Shown in pieces: positions 45,171-56,253 of a stretch of 64,000 bases of DNA; within the stretch, counting starts at the first letter, position 1; each line of letters opens with the position of its first letter. The stretch spans positions 1,006,001 to 1,070,000 of the forward strand of contig JAJOZX010000880.1 of NCBI GenBank assembly GCA_023014485.1. Direction: 5' to 3'. Below the pieces are notes generated by a model. That model saw only the letters and a list, made by a program, of their open reading frames with translations, did no database searches and was not told the DNA's origin. Position numbers and translations under genes: made by a program. The DNA is from Bathynomus jamesi (taxonomy: Eukaryota; Arthropoda; Malacostraca; Isopoda; Cirolanidae).

Positions 45171-45752
45171 AAATAATTGCCTAAATGCAATTAATAAGAT
45201 GAGGTGAGACTCGGTGTCTATTAATTTCTTACAATTATTTTCGCTTACTTCCTAAGCCAAAGAATTGCTCTTTTTTTTCATTTAAAACGAAATGATAGAA
45301 AGTTATTTTAATTTCTTTTATGTACATTATTCATTGTATTTTCACAAGTTCAAACTACGCATAAAGGCATTATGTACACAAAACATTACAACAGTAATGT
45401 ACCAGTTATTTCGGATAACACAATAATATTGAATTTATAGCAGACATTCACAGGGGCAGGCATCTGATGTCAGTGACACACACCAGATTTGCGAGTAATA
45501 TCTTTTTTGCAGATTTTCACTTGAAAATAAATGTTGCTTAAGAAAATGGTTGATTGATTGCGATACAAAGAGCCAAATGGAACCGAACAAAACATTTGAC
45601 ACTATGATCCAAACACCCGAGAGCTTTAAACTAATTGAAGGAAAAGGAAAGTTGTTGCCACTTGATGTGATTTCATTGAACTTTAATTTTTCGACAAAAA
45701 TTCGGTTCAAACTTTCTCAAAATCCTCTAAATGAAGAATAACAAAATAAATA

Positions 45753-45756
<4 letters not shown>
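45171..45756. other. No gene seen
   Basis: AT-rich. The 63-91 codon ORFs on both strands have no recognisable domain. Confidence 0.5.

Positions 45757-45793
<37 letters not shown>
45757..45793. repeat. (TC)n microsatellite
   Basis: About 18 TC units immediately before the CR1 5' region. The CR1 3' end also runs into (CT)n at 51309. Confidence 0.95.
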
Positions 45794-45795
<2 letters not shown>

Positions 45796-46799
45796 CCGCA
45801 GGGGGTATAAAGGTTATGCACATTTCTTCTGGATGTAGTAAACTTTATACTTGGGGTGTGACAGCCCTCCGGTCCCGAGTCGTGGGATTCTAGAGGAACT
45901 GGCTGCCAGCTCCTTTAGGTTCTCTCTCTCTTTCGGGAGGGGGGTAAAGTATTTTGCACAATCCCGTCCCTTGGGTTACTAGGACCCCATCCCATCCCTA
46001 CTCTGTCCTTTTAGATTACGTTAAGGTTGTTCTCCTCTCACTGCAAAAAAAAAAAAAAAAAAAAAAAAACCTTTTCTTTTAGTATTAAGTCTTTTTCTCT
46101 TCTTTTACTATTAGGACCCTACTGCTACCTCATGCGTGGGAAGAGAGGCTTTGGAACCTCTATAAATAACACCATTTAACGCTCGTAGGTTGTGAGAGAC
46201 TGGGATGGAGGGGTCCCAGGCGTAGGGGCGCGATGAATGGAGTGTGGCTAGTGCCCCGTTAAGCCCATTCCTAACGCGTAATGGCCTGACCAGCCCCCTG
46301 CGACCGTTCTTTGGTGACCAATTGATGGTGCTTGGCTGTACTGCTCTGAGGTGAGAGGGCGTTACTGCCCAGCTGGCTGCCAGGCCAGCGTAAAGTCTCG
46401 GGCGTAGCCTCTGGGTCTGGTGGGATATCCCTTGAACACTGGATTCTAAGAGTCTGGCCGCTTGTGAGTGACTAGTAAGACTTAGTAAGGGGCTGCATCT
46501 CGCTGTCGCTCCTGGCGGAAAATCCGTGACGCTTGCGTCGCGAGTGTTTGTCAGTTGGTAGCTGCGACACGTTTGGGACGGTCCGGCCCTGGGGAGACCT
46601 TTGGTCGGTGCGGCAGCAGGAGAGGTGTAGTCTTCTGGAAGGAATGAACGTCACTTGCAAAAAGGCGGATGCGTCTACGCGCGGGATGAATTCACCCCCC
46701 CCTTTTTTATATACTGGTCATAACGTTTTTGGATAGTTTTCATTGCTAGAACGCTTTATCTTATTCAGAGTATTCAGAAAAAACAAAAAAAGAGAAAAT

Positions 46800-48073
46800 A
46801 TGGCAGGGCCAGCTAAATTGAAAGCAGAATGCTTTAAATGTAAAGTTAATCATTGGTGCGTAGACTTCCCAGAGGGTAGTATCAGCGATATCACATCCCT
46901 TAGTGTATGTTTGTTTTGTAAACTTAGAGACAACCACGAAAAGGAAGTTAAAGAGCTAAAGGAATTAGTAAAAAAGCTTGAAGCTAGGGTCGTAGCACTG
47001 GAAATCCAACCCAGTGGACAAGATCAAATTAAAAACACACCAGCAGATTCAAACTGTAAGATTAAGTATCTAGAACAAAGGGAGGGCTCAAAGAGGGGCT
47101 GATAGAGAAGGGTGGGAAGGGATCGATAGAGAAGGGTGGGCAGGGGCCTGCTGATGGCCCAAAGAAACCGAAGAATGTAGCTACCTGTCGGGGTGGGTCG
47201 GGTGGTGTAACTGCGTGTATGGGTGGCGACGGGTTTCGAAAGGTCTCGGGCAAGAAGGCTGCGAAGCCGAAGCCTGAGACCCCAGTTGCCCCTGTCAAGA
47301 CCTCTAACCGCTTTAGTCTCCTGTGCTCGAAGGAGGAAGACACCGTTTTGATTGGGGACTCGCAGATCAGGGGCCAGGAGAAGTACTTTGCTTCAGCAAA
47401 CCGGGATGGGAGGAAGGTAAGGTGCTTACCTGGGCGGGGAACGGCGCACTTAAGGAAGGAGGTAGAGAAGGTGCGCGTGGCTAGTCGGAGGACTGCGATC
47501 GTTGTCCACGCTGGTGGCAATGACCTGTTCCTCAAAGGCGGTGGGGTAGGTCTTACTGAAGGGATCATCACTGAGATCATGTCTCTTGCGGATGATCTAA
47601 AACTGAAGACAGACAGGGGAATGTTAATGGGTATTTTACCGCGAATGAATGTCAGTGACCACACGCTCAGTAAGGTCATTGGCATCAACGAGAGGGTACA
47701 AGACTTGTGCGTTCCGCTGGGCGTGAAGTTTATTGACCCCTTCGATGCATTTTCGGGTAGGTAGGACCTTTACCAGAGGGATGGTGTCCACCTCAATAAC
47801 AAGGGTAAAGGTGTGCTAGGCGCGCTGCTCGACAGGCACCTATACAGAATGGTGAGGTCGAGTCCGGGGAGAGATGATGGGCCCCCACCGGGGAGAGATG
47901 AGGATGAGCCGCTGGCGGACATACCTTCAACTGAAGGGTGCGTCGAAGTACAGGTGGGTGACCCTCCTCCTACGTTGGAGGGGGCTCAGTCTCCTGCGGA
48001 AGTTGCCCCCTCGTTAGTGAGGGGCTCTTCAACTCCCGACAGCCCTGGCTGTTCGGGAAACGGGTCGTGCTAG
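46800..48073 (+). pseudogene. CR1 ORF1, esterase (SGNH/GDSL-like) protein
   Basis: Start ATG at 46800. The N-terminus MAGPAKLKAECFKCKVNHWC with later CLFCKL forms a C-x2-C...C-x2-C zinc-finger-like module, followed by a coiled coil (EKEVKELKELVKKLEARV). After a frameshift near 47095 comes a Gly/Lys/Pro linker and the esterase domain: VLIGDSQIRG (block I, nucleophile Ser), IVVHAGGNDLF (Gly/Asn blocks) and RDGVHLNNKG (Asp/His block). A TAG at 47762 replaces the Trp expected before DLYQRDGVHLN. It ends at 48073, overlapping the start of ORF2. Confidence 0.87.
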
Positions 48074-50832
48074 GGGCGGTCAGAATAGGGAAGGCTCCCT
48101 CCGTGCAATGCTTTTTAATGCTAGGTCAATTAGGAACAAGTTTTGCGAGCTACGGGCGCTCTTAGCATCAGAATACCAGGATATCGTTGCTATCACCGAG
48201 TTCTGGATTCATACTGATCGTAGGGACTACGTTGGGAAGTTCGAAATTCCCGGGTATAGAATGTTTCGCAAAGACCGCACCCGTGGGGAGGGGGGTGGGG
48301 TACTAATATACGTCAGAGACACGTTGAGTCCGGTTGACTGCCAGTTCCGGTCGGAACGGGAGCTGCTTGGCGTCGATCTGAACGTGGGAGGGACGAACTA
48401 TAGGTTAATCTTGGTGTACAGACCTCCGCATCTCCTCCTCGAGGACGATACAGCCCTGTACACCGAACTCAGTAGCCTGCTAGGGGATAGGGTGTGTGTA
48501 GTTTTAGGAGACTTCAACTGTCGCGGCATAAAGTGGGAAAACAGGACTGCCGATGCTGAAGGGAGGAGGCTAGTTGACTTTGCTGATGAGAACTTCCTCA
48601 CTCAGTGGGTCAACGAGCCTACACGAGGCGAAAGCGTTCTAGACTTACTGTAGTATTCACGACCGAAGACAACCTCGTCACTGGCCTCACAGTTGACGAA
48701 TCGTTGGGCGGGAGTGATCACGGTCTTATTAGGTTCCGTGTGTGCGTCCCTCGGGTGAAGCGTAGTAACTCGAGAGGCAGTAAGCTCGATCTCCGGCGGC
48801 CGAACTTTGTTAGCCTCAGGGATACGTAGGAGAGATGGGGTTAGAGGTTGGCGGCGATGTTGAGGGAGTGGAGTGCATTCCGGGATGAGTTTATGGTGCT
48901 GCAGTCTGCTGCCATACCCTCAAAACCGGTCACCCCTGCTTCAACGCAGCCTAAGTGGTTCAATCGTGGCATCGCTTCGGCTATCCGAAATAGGAAAGCA
49001 GCGTATAGGAGGGCGAAGGCCAATCGTTCCCACGAGAACACTGAAGCGTATGTCCGCCTGTGTAGGGAAGTGAAGGCGAAGGTTAGGCTAGCGAAACGTA
49101 ACGAAGAACTACGGGTGGCAAGCCTCTGCAAGGGGAACCCTAAGGAGTTCTTCAGTTATGTTAATAGTAGAAAGCCCATTAGAAGCATGATAGGTCCTTT
49201 AAAGGACGGAAGCGGCGTTCTGCGGACCTCCGACGCGGACATCGCTAATGTGCTTAATGAGTACTTTGCGGGAGTGTTCACCAGGGATACCCGCGTCATC
49301 CCGAGCCAGCTGTGAGGGACGAAGGTGCTGGCCTGGATAGTGTTAGATGTACCGCGACAGTCGTTGCTCATAGAATAGACAAACTGAGAGCGTTTAAGGC
49401 TCCTGGGCCAGACCAGTTTCTCCCAAGTGTTTTGCGAGAAGTGCGCGACCAGGTGGCTCCCCACCTGGCTACAGTCTTCAACAAATCGTTGGAGATGGGC
49501 CAGGTGCCTGGAGGGAGGCCAATGTGACCCCTATCTTTAAGAAAGGGGATCACGAAAGTCCAGGGAACTATCGTCCTATTAGTCTCACTTCAGTTGTAGG
49601 TAAATTATTAGAAAGGATAATAGCTGATAGAATCGTTGACCATTTGGATTCCTACAAGCTGCTTGGGGACTCCCAACATGGGTTTAGACGGCATAGGTCG
49701 TGTCTCACCAACTTGCTCGAGTTTTTCCACGTCATGTTGAGTGAGTACGATAAGAGTAGGGCGATTGATATACTTTATCTCGACTTTCAGAAAGCCTTTG
49801 ATAAGGTACCTCACCGCCGGCTAATGGCGAAAGTGCGCGCGCTGGGTATCGGTGGGGAAATAGGTAGGTGGATTGAAAACTGGCTGAGGAATAGGCGGCA
49901 GAGGGTGGTAATTAAAGGGGCTAGTTCGGGTTGGGCCTCGGTCACTAGTGGGGTTCCTCAGGGTTCCGTTTTGGGGCCACTGTTGTTTACCATTTACATA
50001 AATGATATCGACGGTGGCATCGTCAGTCGGATCGCCAAATTCGCTGATGACACCAAGCTTGGGGCCAATGTTGGGACGCCCGAAGCGATCGAGGAACTGC
50101 GTGCGGACCTAGGTAGGATAGGAGAGTGGTCCGAAAAATGGCAAATGCCGTTTAACTTGGGTAAATGCAAAGTGATGCACATTGGCTACGCCAATCCCAA
50201 GTCGGACTACTCGATGTTAGGCAGTAATATCGAGGTGACTGATTTAGAAAACTTGGAGTGCTAATTAGCAGCGACCTTAAGTTTACGAAACAGTGTGTAG
50301 AGGTTGAAGGAAAAAAAAGAAAATATTGGGTTATATCAGGAGGCAATTTCAGTTTCGGAACAAGGAGATTGTGCTCTCACTGTACAATTCCCTTGTTCGG
50401 CCGTACCTGGAGTATGCTGTGCAGTTCTGGTCGCCCACCCTCAGGAAAGATATTGAGAGGCTGGAGCGAGTGCAGGCGAGGGCCACAAAGTTAATCCCTT
50501 CCGTTAGGCATATGGGCTACAATCGACGGTTACGCGCCCTGAACTTGTTTTCGCTTGAAACTCGGAGGCTGCGCGGTCAACTGATCGAGGTTTTCAAGCT
50601 CTTACGAGGGTTCAACGATGTCGATTTTAGAAGTATGTTTAGTTTAAATGATAACCCAACTCGCAACAATGGTTGGAAGTTGGATTTGAAACGGTTTAGG
50701 ACTAGTGTGTGTGGGAATTACGTTACGTATAAGATCTGTGACACATGGAACAGGTTACCTTCGGAAGTTGTGAACAGTTCCTCTGTGGATCAGTTCAAGA
50801 AAAGGTTAGACGAAATCTTGCACACTATTTGA
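48070..50832 (+). pseudogene. CR1 ORF2, endonuclease-reverse transcriptase
   Basis: Endonuclease: MLFNARSIRNKF, VAITEFW (catalytic Glu kept), GGGVLIYVRD, LILVYRPP, VVLGDFNC and LGGSDHGLI (catalytic Asp/His). RT: APGPDQFLPSVL, NYRPISLTSVVGKLLERII, HGFRRHRSCLTNL, YLDFQKAFDKVPH, TSGVPQGSVLGPLLF, KFADDTKLG (catalytic FADD intact) and LGKCKVMHIG. C-terminus: YNSLVRPYLEYAVQFWSP, RRLRALNLFSLETRRLRGQL and WNRLPSEVVNSSS. Lesions: frameshifts near 48650, 49315, 49525 and 50265, and TAG codons at about 48827 and 48842. The catalytic residues are otherwise kept. Confidence 0.9.
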
Positions 50833-50840
50833 GTGTGTAA

Positions 50841-50989
50841 AGACATTTAGGACCTCAGTCTGCGGAAATTTCTTTTCCTATAAAATAGTTAATATCTGGA
50901 ACCAACTTCCCTCAGAGGTTGTTTCCAGTCAAAGTGTAAATCTGTTTAAAAATAGGCTAGACAAAGTACTGAACACACTCATAGTTTAA
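50841..50989 (+). pseudogene. Second CR1 C-terminal tail in tandem
   Basis: TFRTSVCGNFFSYKIVNIWN, then QLPSEVVSSQSVNLFKNRLD and a stop. It is a diverged repeat of the last 50 codons of ORF2 (TSVCGNYVTYKICDTWNRLP...), placed right after the ORF2 stop. Confidence 0.85.
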
Positions 50990-51308
50990 GATTAAAACCT
51001 CAGAAAACTCTGCAGGATGTCTCTGTGAGCAAGCTAAATATAGAGCTATTTATATATTCTCCACTTTCCTGTAAAATTTCCTTGGCTACTTTTCCAGGGT
51101 CAAGGTATTTTCTTCAACCTTTTTCCGTACCTGCCTCTGGCAGGGAGGGAGCGGAGGGTGGGGAGAGAGCCTTCTACTTTTCTATCCAGTTTTCTACTAC
51201 TGCTAGGATAGTTGAAAGAAAAATAAACTTTTACAAAATTTTCCCTGGCACCCGTTGCCATTGGTACCTCCTCGGTATGGGCCGCAAGGCCTTTTGAGTG
51301 TCTCTTTC

Positions 51309-51316
51309 TCTTGTAA

Positions 51317-51390
<74 letters not shown>
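51309..51390. repeat. (CT)n(TA)n at CR1 3' end
   Basis: Compound microsatellite after the 3' UTR. Confidence 0.95.
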
Positions 51391-51394
<4 letters not shown>

Positions 51395-51674
51395 TTGCAA
51401 TAACAACTTTTTAAGAAATTTGCAAGGTTCATAGAGAATTTTAAAATATGAAAGAAAAGTCTTCTTTGACGTTCTAAAATGAGCTTTGAATAATGAAGTT
51501 AAGAGGGCGAAAGTAAAACAAAGAAAAACTGTTAAGGCTTGAATATAACACGATTAATAAAGGGACATTATAAGTTATTTAAATTATTATAAATGGAAAG
51601 GAACTGAAGCAGGATTAAACGAAGCTAATTTCCTTTGTGAAAAATTTGCGTGAATGAAGATGAAGGAACTTATA
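51391..51674. other. No gene seen
   Basis: Short AT-rich spacer. Confidence 0.5.
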
Positions 51675-51686
51675 TATTATATATAT

Positions 51687-51761
<75 letters not shown>

Positions 51762-51762
51762 T
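51675..51762. repeat. (TA)n microsatellite
   Basis: TA repeats left of a mariner. Confidence 0.95.
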
Positions 51763-51768
51763 ATCACA

Positions 51769-52512
51769 CAGGGTGATTACAAATAATCTCCGCCTTTAAA
51801 AAACGTTTATTATGAAAAAAACTAACAAAGCTACACCCAAAAAGCAAGATATACAAATAAAGAAGAACTCAAAAAGTTTTATTTACAAACTATTGAAGTT
51901 CAATATGAGCTCCTTTTTTTGGTTCTGCGGACATGAAGCGGTATTCAGTTTCCCTCCATACATTTTGTAACATATCATACTGAACTTTTATAACAGCCTC
52001 ACGTATCTTTTCCTTCAAATGTTCCAAAGTTGTTGCCATTGGTGGAACAAAAACTTTATTTTTGCCATAGCCCCAGAGGAAGAAGTCAAGGGGGGGTTAG
52101 GTCGTGCGAACTAGCCGGCCAAGGAATGGGGGCTTCACGCACGATCCAACGATCAGGCAATTGCTCATTCAGGAATGTTGTAAACTCATTGTGGAAATTG
52201 GATGGTGCACCATCCCGCTGAAATCACACATCAGCTTTGTCCTCTAGCAGCTGGAGCATCATCCACAGCTGTAGCATATCGCGGTAAATGATACCGTTAA
52301 TCGTTTGTTCAGCAAAGAAGATTGGACCGGACACTCTCAGCGGTAAGAGCACAAAACACCTTAACTTTAGGGCTATCTCTGACGTGTTCAATATTACAAG
52401 TAAAAATTCCCTGAAATATTCTTTATTTGTATATCTTGCTTTTCGTTGTAGCTTTGTTAGTTTTTTTCATAATAAATGTTTTAAAATGGGAAGATCATTT
52501 GTAATCATCCAG
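51769..52512 (-). mobile_element. Mariner-type element, 5'-deleted coding part
   Basis: Ends CAGGGTGATTACAAATAATC (left) and, in complement, CTGGATGATTACAAATGATC. Inverted similarity continues for about 100 bp (ttattatgaaaaaaactaac, caaagctaca). 744 bp. Confidence 0.88.
51890..52250 (-). pseudogene. Mariner transposase C-terminal half
   Basis: Blocks FQRDGAPSNFHNEF (second Asp), [36 protein letters not shown] and SAEPKKGAHIELQ-stop, with an in-frame stop before FQRDG and a small insertion at TPPLDFF. Confidence 0.85.
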
Positions 52513-52544
52513 TATATATATATATGATATATATATATATATAT

Positions 52545-53910
52545 ATAATGGGAATGAACTCAGAATGGTTCCCTGAGTTTTTTATGATACACACAGACCG
52601 TGCATGGAACAAAGAACTCTTCTGGGATAATTAAATCCACTATAGTCCGAATAAGTAATGGTAAATGACAAATACCATAGTTTTTCTTTTTCATGATGCA
52701 AGCCCGACGTGGGCAACGGGTCTCTCGCAAAGAGGTCCCATAAATATAGCTTCCCTCACCAGCTATCTGCAAAGCAGACAGGATCCAGCTTTGGGACATG
52801 GATCTAGTGTTTAGAGCAGCCTAGCCACACTACATTTATAACCTCAATATAAGTAAAAGACTCGTTGCATTCACGTCGGATTGAATAAATCAAAGAAAAG
52901 GGGTAACTATTATACTATTATATTTTTAGCCAAAACCAAAACTTAAACCTCAACTGGGCCGAATTGAGCGTCCACTTTTCAAGGCACATAACATGTCCGT
53001 TTCATGATGGGATGAACTCAGAATGGTTCCCTGAGTTTTTATGATACACACAGACCGTGCATGGAACAAGGAACTCTTCTGGATAATTAAATCCACTATA
53101 GTCCGAATAAGTAATGGTAAATGACAAATACCATAGTTTTTCTTTTTTCATGATGCAAGCTCGACGTGGGCAACGGGTCTCTCGCAAAGAGGTCCCATAA
53201 ATATAGCTTCCCTCACCAGCTATCTGCAAAGCAGACAGGAGCCAGCTTTGGACATGGATCTAGGGTTTAAAGCAGCTAGCCCCACTACATTTAGAACCTC
53301 AATATAAGTAAAAGACTCGTTGCATTCACGTCGGATTGAATAAATCAAAGAAAAAGGGGTAACTATTATATTTTTAGCCAAACCAAAACTTAAACCTCAA
53401 ATGGCAGAATTGAGCGTCCACTTTTCAAGGCACATAACATGTCCGTTTCATGATGGGAATGAACTCAGAATGGTTCCCTGAGTTTTTTATGATACACACA
53501 GACCGTGGCATGGAACAAGGAACTCTTCTGGATAATTAAATCCACTATAGTCCGAATAAGTAATGGTAAATGACAAATACCATAGTTTTTCTTTTTCATG
53601 ATGCAAGCCCGACGTGGGCAACGGGTCTCTCGCAAAGTGGTCCCATAAATATAGCTTCCCTCACCAGCTATCTGCAAAGCAGACAGGATCCAGCTTTGGG
53701 ATCCTGTCTGCTTTGCAGATAGCTGTTGAGGGAAGCTATATTTATGGGACATCTTTGCGAGAGACCCGTTGCCCACGTCGGGCTTGCATCATGAAAAAGA
53801 AAAACTATGGTATTTCATTTACCATTACTTATTCGGACTATAGTGGATTTAAGTATTCCCAGGAGAGTTCCTTGTTCCCATGCACGGTCTGTGTGTATCA
53901 TATATATATA
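52545..53910. repeat. R1 repeat: about 450-bp tandem copies ending in a palindrome
   Basis: The unit beginning gaactcagaatggttccctg starts at 52556, 53014 and 53461 (periods 458 and 447). The third copy is cut at about 53700 and followed by its own reverse complement (53701-53905), centred on ccagctttgggatcctgtct. The family is unknown and the ORFs through it are not consistent. Another palindromic copy is at 62262-62745. Confidence 0.9.
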
Positions 53911-53954
53911 TATATATATATGATGAAAAACCACGAAGGAAAGGAAATAGAATG

Positions 53955-53994
53955 GTGCTCAAGCGCTTTCATCTAATGACATCCTCAGGAACAC
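53955..53994 (-). ncRNA. Hammerhead ribozyme-like motif, PLE B end 1
   Basis: Stem I GUGUUC/GAGCAC (6 bp with one G-U), core CUGAGGA (fits CUGANGA), stem II around the loop AUUA, GAAA, GCGC, UU. Compared with the other end it has a one-base deletion and a C-to-U change (GAC to GAU) in stem II, weakening it. Confidence 0.6.
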
Positions 53995-54420
53995 TGAAGT
54001 AAATAAAGAGTTCGAGACTATATATCATATATACAGTAGGTCACAAAAAATATAAATATAATAGATATAGAAATAAAAATTGTGGGAGGAGTATACAAAT
54101 TTGTAAGGAAATACTACCAATTTTAGCACTTTGCCCTTCTTGTCTAAATCCGTCTGAACGAATTCAAAACAACAGGATCAAATGGATTGTTTACAACCAA
54201 TTTTATAGATAATGCCTGAATTATATATAGGTCACAAAAAAATATAAAAATATAAAATAAATTGAAAAATAAAAATTGTAAGAGGAGCATACAAATTTAT
54301 AAGGGAAAACTACCAAAGTTTTAGCACTCTGCCCTTCTTGTCGAAATCAGTTCTGAACGAATTCAAAACAACAGGATCAAGTGGAAAAAGACCTTGGCTC
54401 ATGTTAAAGTTATTTGTAAG

Positions 54421-54720
54421 TTAGATAATAGCAGACTCAAGAATATTTCTATTAACAATGTTGCTCGAGTGAAACAAAACTGAAGCATTATTCCAATCAA
54501 TACAGTGGGATAACTCTGACAAATGGACAAAAAGGGCACTGGACGACTGTCCCGTTCTAACGGAATATTGATGCTGTTTACACGTGTGTGAAAATCCTTT
54601 CCCTCTGACCAATGTAAAAGGAATCACATTGTTTACAACCAATTTTATAGATAATGCCTGAATTATTGGTAGGGCTATTTTTTACTATGATATTTTTCAC
54701 AATATATTATATATGAAAAT
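54421..54720 (-). pseudogene. PLE B GIY-YIG endonuclease
   Basis: Broken frames give NSGIIYKIGCKQCDSFYIGQ (GIY and YIG motifs, Cys pair), then KQHQYSVRTGQSSSALFVHL, HCIDWNNASVLFHSSNIV and NRNILESAII. The same domain is seen better at the window end (63840-64000). Confidence 0.87.
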
Positions 54721-54779
54721 ACTACATTAATATCCAAAAGTTTAAGTACATTAGCAATGCCTCAAAGCCCGGGAAAAAT

Positions 54780-55387
54780 CGAAGTACTAAAATATTCTTT
54801 GACAAGTGCGAGTGTTATTATTCACACGATAGAAGGTTCGTTTTTGCCTTGTTAAGACAAGATTCCATAAAAGCAGGTGGGTAGCACAGATCACTTCCAA
54901 TACCGTTGATTTTTTCCAATTCGGCATCCATGTATTCTGGACTGGCGATCCTAAGAGCTCGGAGAAACATTGAAGAAAATATGACCTTCTTAATGGGGGT
55001 ATCATGTCCAGAGTAAAAGTGTACGTAGGACAAATTGTTTGTTTCTTTCCGATAGATACTAAACTTAAAACCTGTGCTTTCCCTATGTACACGCACATCT
55101 ACAAACGGGATTGAGTTGTCTTGTTCCACTTCTAAAGTAAATTTAATGGAGGGGACTTGGTCATTTAACTGAAGGAAGAAGTCATGCAGGTCACGATTCA
55201 TGGGCCAGATACACAAAATACCGTCAACGTACCGCAACCATGGGATGCCAACCCCCAGGATTCTCGGAATGTAAGTAATTTCGAAAAACTCCATGTTTTT
55301 TAATTCGTTCAGAGTGGATTTAGACAAGAAGGGCAAAGTGCTAAAAGTGGTAGTTTTTCCATACAAATTTGTATGCTCCTCCCACAA
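54780..55387 (-). pseudogene. PLE B reverse transcriptase C-terminal part
   Basis: IPWLRYVDGILCIWP holds the RT catalytic box with YVDG where YxDD is expected. It is followed by PSIKFTLEVEQDNSIPFVDV and FKFSIYRKETNNLSYVHFYS, the typical post-catalytic Penelope RT region (IKFT.E.E....PFLDV....YRK.T). Then SMFLRALRIASPEYMDAELE. A frameshift near 54835 precedes the RVNNNTR region. The N-terminal RT is absent. Confidence 0.88.
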
Positions 55388-55468
55388 TTTTTATTTCTAT
55401 ATTTATTATATATATATATATTTTTTTTTTGTGACCTATATATAGTCTCGAACTTTTTATTTACTTCA

Positions 55469-55509
55469 GTGTTCCTGAGGAATGTCATTAGACGAAAGCG
55501 CTTGAGCAC
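55469..55509 (+). ncRNA. Hammerhead ribozyme-like motif, PLE B end 2
   Basis: Stem I GUGUUC (55469-55474) pairs fully with GAGCAC (55504-55509), including one G-U. Core CUGAGGA is at 55475-55481, a 2-nt bulge follows, then stem II GUC-AUUA-GAC, GAAA at 55494-55497, minimal stem III GCGC, and UU at the cleavage site. The best conserved of the five motifs in the window. Confidence 0.65.
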
Positions 55510-55584
55510 CATTCTGTTTCCTTTCCTTCGTGGCTTTTTTCATCATAAATATTTTTCACGTGTTACTTTCGTGAAAATTTTTTC

Positions 55585-55587
<3 letters not shown>

Positions 55588-55630
<43 letters not shown>
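55588..55630. repeat. (TA)n microsatellite
   Basis: TA repeats after PLE B. Confidence 0.95.
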
Positions 55631-55631
<1 letters not shown>

Positions 55632-56030
55632 AATATCATACACAAACACTCACAATTTTGCATAATACAATATGCTTCTCCCAGGATTCGAATCCAGCAC
55701 CTCTTGAATATCTCTTGAGAAGAAGGTAAGAGAACTGACGTTGAAAAAGTTCTTGATAAAATGAAGCCCTCATTTTGTCAAGAATTTTTCTTTCCATTGA
55801 AGGTTGATTTAAATTATGAAGGAGAATCAGTTGGACAGCTGCTTTAATAATTAAATACGACGTAACTTAAATATTTAAATACGTCTGTTTCTAACGCTTT
55901 CTATCAAGTTGTGAAAGTGAGAGATCATTTTAAAAATTATCAATTATAAATCAGTTATAAAGAACAAGTTTAGATTGAGCATATTGCAGGGAAGGTTGGA
56001 CTCTTTGTCTCTGATGTGAATCGAATAAGG

Positions 56031-56245
56031 TAGTGGTTCTGAACCTGGGGTACGCGAGGGAATCTTAGGGGGTACGCGACGGGGTCCTGAAAATATAACC
56101 CTTTTAATTATATATGCGATTAACAAACAGCCACGAGTCACACGGTCGTAAAGAAAGTAAAAATTCTCTATCTCTCTCGAAAATCCAGAAAATCCCTTGA
56201 AAGAGTTCAAGGGGTACAGAAGAAGAAAAAGGATCAGAACCGCTG
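56031..56245. mobile_element. hAT MITE with perfect 8-bp target duplication
   Basis: 215 bp, ends TAGTGGTTCTGAACC and (complement) CAGCGGTTCTGATCC, flanked by gaataagg at 56023-56030 and 56246-56253. Inside are two ggggtac repeats. Non-coding. Confidence 0.93.
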
Positions 56246-56253
56246 GAATAAGG

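Larger units (their letters stand above)
45795..51308 (+). mobile_element. CR1-type LINE, nearly full length
   Basis: A GC-rich 5' UTR (about 1 kb, including a run of A at 46045-46070), ORF1 with an esterase-like domain, ORF2 with APE endonuclease and RT, a 3' UTR and a (CT)n tail. Esterase-bearing ORF1 is a hallmark of CR1-group LINEs. The total of about 5.5 kb and the small number of lesions mark it as one of the youngest LINEs in the window. Confidence 0.88.
53930..55545 (-). mobile_element. PLE B: Penelope-like element with inverted ends
   Basis: Minus-strand RT and GIY-YIG parts lie between two terminal segments in opposite orientation, each with a hammerhead-like motif (53955-53994 minus, 55469-55509 plus) followed by tttcctttccttcgtgg. 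Two further pieces at 54040-54220 and 54235-54400 are plus-strand partial copies of the region around 55310-55400, so the element is rearranged. Confidence 0.87.

Noticed and set aside
52560..53976. ORFs repeated in the R1 units
   Set aside because: The same peptide appears from different starts on both strands because the repeat is tandem and palindromic; frames break between copies.
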